This document shows positions 5,451 to 7,402 of a stretch of DNA of 7,402 nt, piece by piece. A model generated the notes under the pieces. That model did not search any database, was not told the DNA's origin, and saw only the letters and a program-made list of their open reading frames with translations. The DNA comes from Chloroflexota bacterium (GTDB lineage: Bacteria; Chloroflexota; Limnocylindria; P2-11E). The stretch's first letter is position 1. The number at the start of each line of letters is the position of its first letter. The DNA lies in assembly GCA_005881085.1 (NCBI GenBank), contig VBGU01000029.1:1-7402 (forward strand), written 5' to 3'. The position numbers and the translations under genes were made by a program.

Positions 5451-6911
5451 CTAGTACCCGACGTAGACGACCCTCTGCTCGCTGAAGAAGTCGAACGCGG
5501 CGGTCCCGCACTCGCGATCGCCGAAGCCGGAGTCCTTCACGCCGCCGAACGGCACCTGCGCTTCCCCACCCACGGTCGGGATATTCACATGCAGCATTCC
5601 AGCCTCCGACTCCTCGGCGTAACGGAAAGCCGTGCTCAGGTCGCGCGTGTAGATGGACGTCGACAGGCCGTAGCCCACCGAGTTCGCGGCGGCGAGCGCG
5701 CTCTCGAAGTCGTTCGCGGGGATGATGCTCACGACAGGGCCGAAGATCTCCTCCTGCGCGACGCTCATGTTCGTGTCGACGTCGGCGAAGATCGTCGGCT
5801 CGACGAAGTAGCCCGCCTTCAGGTCCGGCTTCGACGGCGCGCTGCCGTCTCGCACCACGCGCGCGCCCTCGCGTTTGCCAGCGTCGATGCGCTCGCGGAC
5901 CTTGCGGAGCTGCGTGTCGTCGACGATGGGCCCCAGACGCACACCGTCCACAAGGCCGTCGCCGGCCCGCCAGGTGTCCGCCTTCGCCGCGAGGAGATCC
6001 GTGAAGTCGACGAGGCGCGAGCGCATCACGACCGCGCGGCTCGTCGCGGTGCACCGCTGCCCGGTCGCTCCAAACGCGCCGCCGGCCACGCTCTCGGCCG
6101 CCTTCTCGAGGTCGGCGTCGTCCATAACGATGACCGCGTTCTTGCCGCCCATTTCGAGCTGCACTTTGCAGAGACGCTGCGCAGCTTGCGCGTAGAGCCG
6201 TCGGCCAACAGTGTTCGATCCGGTGAAGGAAATCGCCATCACGCGCTTGTCATCGATGATCGCGCGCGACAGCGCGTCGCCCGGGCCGAGCACCATGTTC
6301 AGGACGCCCTTCGGGACGCCGGCGTCGACGAAGCACTGGACGACCTGCGCCGCACAGAGCGGCGTCAACGTCGCGGGCTTGAAGACGACAGCGTTCCCTG
6401 CGACAAGCGCCGGCGCGATCTTCCACGCCGGGATGGCAACCGGGAAATTCCACGGCGTTATGCAGGCGACCACCCCGAGCGGGTCGCGAACCGTGTAGAT
6501 GAACGTGTTCCGTTGTGTCGACGGGATCGTCTCGCCGTTGAGGCGCGACCCTTGACCCGCCGCGAAACGGACGTTCGCGACGGCACGATCGACCTCGGCG
6601 AGGGATTCCGGGAGGGTCTTCCCCTCTTCCTGGGTGAGCAGCCGCGCGAGCTCAACGCGCCTGAGCTCCATCAGATCGGCGGCTTTTCGAACCATGTCGC
6701 CACGCTGCGGCGCGGGTGCTCGGCGCCACTCCGGATACGCGGCCGCGGCGGCGTCGATCGCGCGGACCACGTCCTCCGGCCGCGAAACGGTCGCGTCTCC
6801 GAGCGACTCGCTGCTGCGCGCCGGGTTCACATCGCGCACGTGCTCCCTCGAGGTCGACTCGACCCACGCGCCGCCGATGTAGTTCAGTGCGGACTGAGTC
6901 GCCACCGTCAT
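5451..6911 (-). CDS. NAD(P)-dependent aldehyde dehydrogenase (486 aa)
   Basis: Cytosolic oxidoreductase converting an aldehyde to a carboxylate. It has full family length with all catalytic elements. The PWNFP loop is at 153-157 (N155), the cofactor lysine at K178 (FKPA), and the nucleotide-binding turn FTGSNTVG at 229-236. General base E253 is in LEMGGKN, nucleophile C287 in GQRCTATSR, and E388/F390 in EEIFGP. E253 argues for a hydrolytic enzyme and against CoA-acylating methylmalonate-semialdehyde dehydrogenase, which lacks this residue. The GQRCTATSR active site is common in 2,5-dioxovalerate (alpha-ketoglutarate semialdehyde) dehydrogenases, so that or a related semialdehyde is a reasonable guess. 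ATG 6909-6911 overlaps the nitrilase stop as ATGA, indicating coupling; GGTGA just upstream can serve as ribosome site. The next gene follows within five bases. True substrate is unknown. Confidence 0.93.
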   Translation of the reverse strand: MTVATQSALNYIGGAWVESTSREHVRDVNPARSSESLGDATVSRPEDVVRAIDAAAAAYPEWRRAPAPQRGDMVRKAADLMELRRVELARLLTQEEGKTLPESLAEVDRAVANVRFAAGQGSRLNGETIPSTQRNTFIYTVRDPLGVVACITPWNFPVAIPAWKIAPALVAGNAVVFKPATLTPLCAAQVVQCFVDAGVPKGVLNMVLGPGDALSRAIIDDKRVMAISFTGSNTVGRRLYAQAAQRLCKVQLEMGGKNAVIVMDDADLEKAAESVAGGAFGATGQRCTATSRAVVMRSRLVDFTDLLAAKADTWRAGDGLVDGVRLGPIVDDTQLRKVRERIDAGKREGARVVRDGSAPSKPDLKAGYFVEPTIFADVDTNMSVAQEEIFGPVVSIIPANDFESALAAANSVGYGLSTSIYTRDLSTAFRYAEESEAGMLHVNIPTVGGEAQVPFGGVKDSGFGDRECGTAAFDFFSEQRVVYVGY

Positions 6912-7402
6912 GGTTTCACCATGTCGTCATACATGTCGGGACGGCGATCCCGGTAGAACTGCCACGTGTTGCGGACCTCGCGCACCAGATCCATGTTCAG
7001 GTCCGCGACGAGAAGCTGTTCATCCTTTTCCGAGGCCTGCGCGATGATCTTCCCGCGCGGGTCCGCGAAGTAGCTCGAGCCGTAGTAGTCGTTCGGTCCG
7101 AACTCGTTCTCCTGCCCCACCCGGTTGATAGTCCCGACCCAGTAACCGTTCGCGATCGCGTGCGCCGTCTGCTCGATGAACCAGAGATGCATCGATAGCC
7201 CGCGCGAAGTCGCGGACGGGATGAAGACGAGCTCGGCGCCGTGGAGGCCGAGCATGCGCGCGCCCTCGGGGAAGTGGCGGTCGTAGCAGATGTAGACGCC
7301 GACCTTGCCGACCGCCGTGTCGAAGACGGGGTAGCCCATGTTTCCCGGCCGGAAGTAGAACTTCTCCCAGAACCCATTCACGTGCGGGATGTGCGTCTTC
7401 CG
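6908..7402 (-). CDS. Beta-ureidopropionase-type carbon-nitrogen hydrolase (nitrilase superfamily), C-terminal 164 residues
   Basis: Cleaves the carbamoyl group from N-carbamoyl amino acids, giving the amino acid, CO2 and ammonia; in pyrimidine breakdown this is N-carbamoyl-beta-alanine to beta-alanine. The visible part begins RKTHIPHV, where the lysine is the catalytic Lys of the Glu-Lys-Cys triad, and continues FWEKFYFRPGN. The nucleophile Cys is in GVYICYDRHFPEGAR (35-49 of the fragment, C39). Later IEQTAHAIANGYWVGTINRVGQE (from about 76), YYGSSYFADPRG and the tail FYRDRRPDMYDDM resemble beta-ureidopropionases and N-carbamoyl-D-amino acid hydrolases. The frame is open to the window edge; by usual family length (about 280-290) some 115-125 N-terminal residues, including the catalytic Glu, lie off the window. 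Its stop overlaps the aldehyde dehydrogenase start. N-carbamoylputrescine amidase is a less likely alternative. Confidence 0.9.
   Translation of the reverse strand, partial: RKTHIPHVNGFWEKFYFRPGNMGYPVFDTAVGKVGVYICYDRHFPEGARMLGLHGAELVFIPSATSRGLSMHLWFIEQTAHAIANGYWVGTINRVGQENEFGPNDYYGSSYFADPRGKIIAQASEKDEQLLVADLNMDLVREVRNTWQFYRDRRPDMYDDMVKP

Noticed and set aside
5382..6956. 524-codon open frame on the plus strand
   Set aside because: It is the antisense shadow of the aldehyde dehydrogenase. The peptide is Arg-, Asp- and His-rich without any domain, as expected opposite a high-GC gene, while the minus frame has every catalytic motif.

Overview
The window is gene-dense, clearly GC-rich bacterial chromosome. 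By eye it is around two thirds GC, with strong GC preference at third codon positions. Starts are ATG and GTG, some genes have clear Shine-Dalgarno sites, and at least one gene may be leaderless. The gene set is hydantoinase/dihydropyrimidinase, beta-ureidopropionase-type nitrilase, tandem GNAT, DUF5946, YndJ-like protein and an NfeD-flotillin pair. This would fit a soil-type Chloroflexota or actinobacterial-like genome; that placement is inference and nothing here proves it. I see no mobile element, CRISPR array, tRNA or rRNA.

Layout, left to right. (1) 1-345, minus: N-terminal 115 residues of a dihydropyrimidinase/D-hydantoinase, cut by the window edge. (2) 346-431: short divergent promoter region with an 11-bp direct repeat at 22-bp period. 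(3) 432-1496, plus: tandem-domain GNAT acetyltransferase, ending in a strong 15-bp hairpin that includes the first base of its stop codon. (4) 1500-2915 and 2955-3512, minus: a flotillin preceded by a short NfeD membrane protein, the arrangement of Bacillus subtilis yuaF-yuaG. Upstream is a candidate ECF-type (SigW-like) promoter. (5) 3627-7402, minus: five tightly packed genes, read from the right edge leftwards: beta-ureidopropionase-type carbon-nitrogen hydrolase (N-terminus off the window), NAD(P)-dependent aldehyde dehydrogenase, a small single-span membrane protein with a DUF4367/anti-sigma-like outer domain, a DUF5946 Cys/His protein, and a YndJ-like multi-span membrane protein.

How they may work together. 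Dihydropyrimidinase opens dihydrouracil, dihydrothymine or hydantoins to N-carbamoyl amino acids. The nitrilase-family enzyme then removes the carbamoyl group, giving beta-alanine or a related amino acid. The aldehyde dehydrogenase, translationally coupled to the nitrilase by an ATGA overlap, would oxidise an aldehyde formed further down such a route. The two amidohydrolases are about 6.5 kb apart on the same strand, with membrane/envelope genes and the GNAT between them. The NfeD-flotillin pair is a separate membrane-organisation module. The three genes after the dehydrogenase have no established role and are the least explained part of the window.
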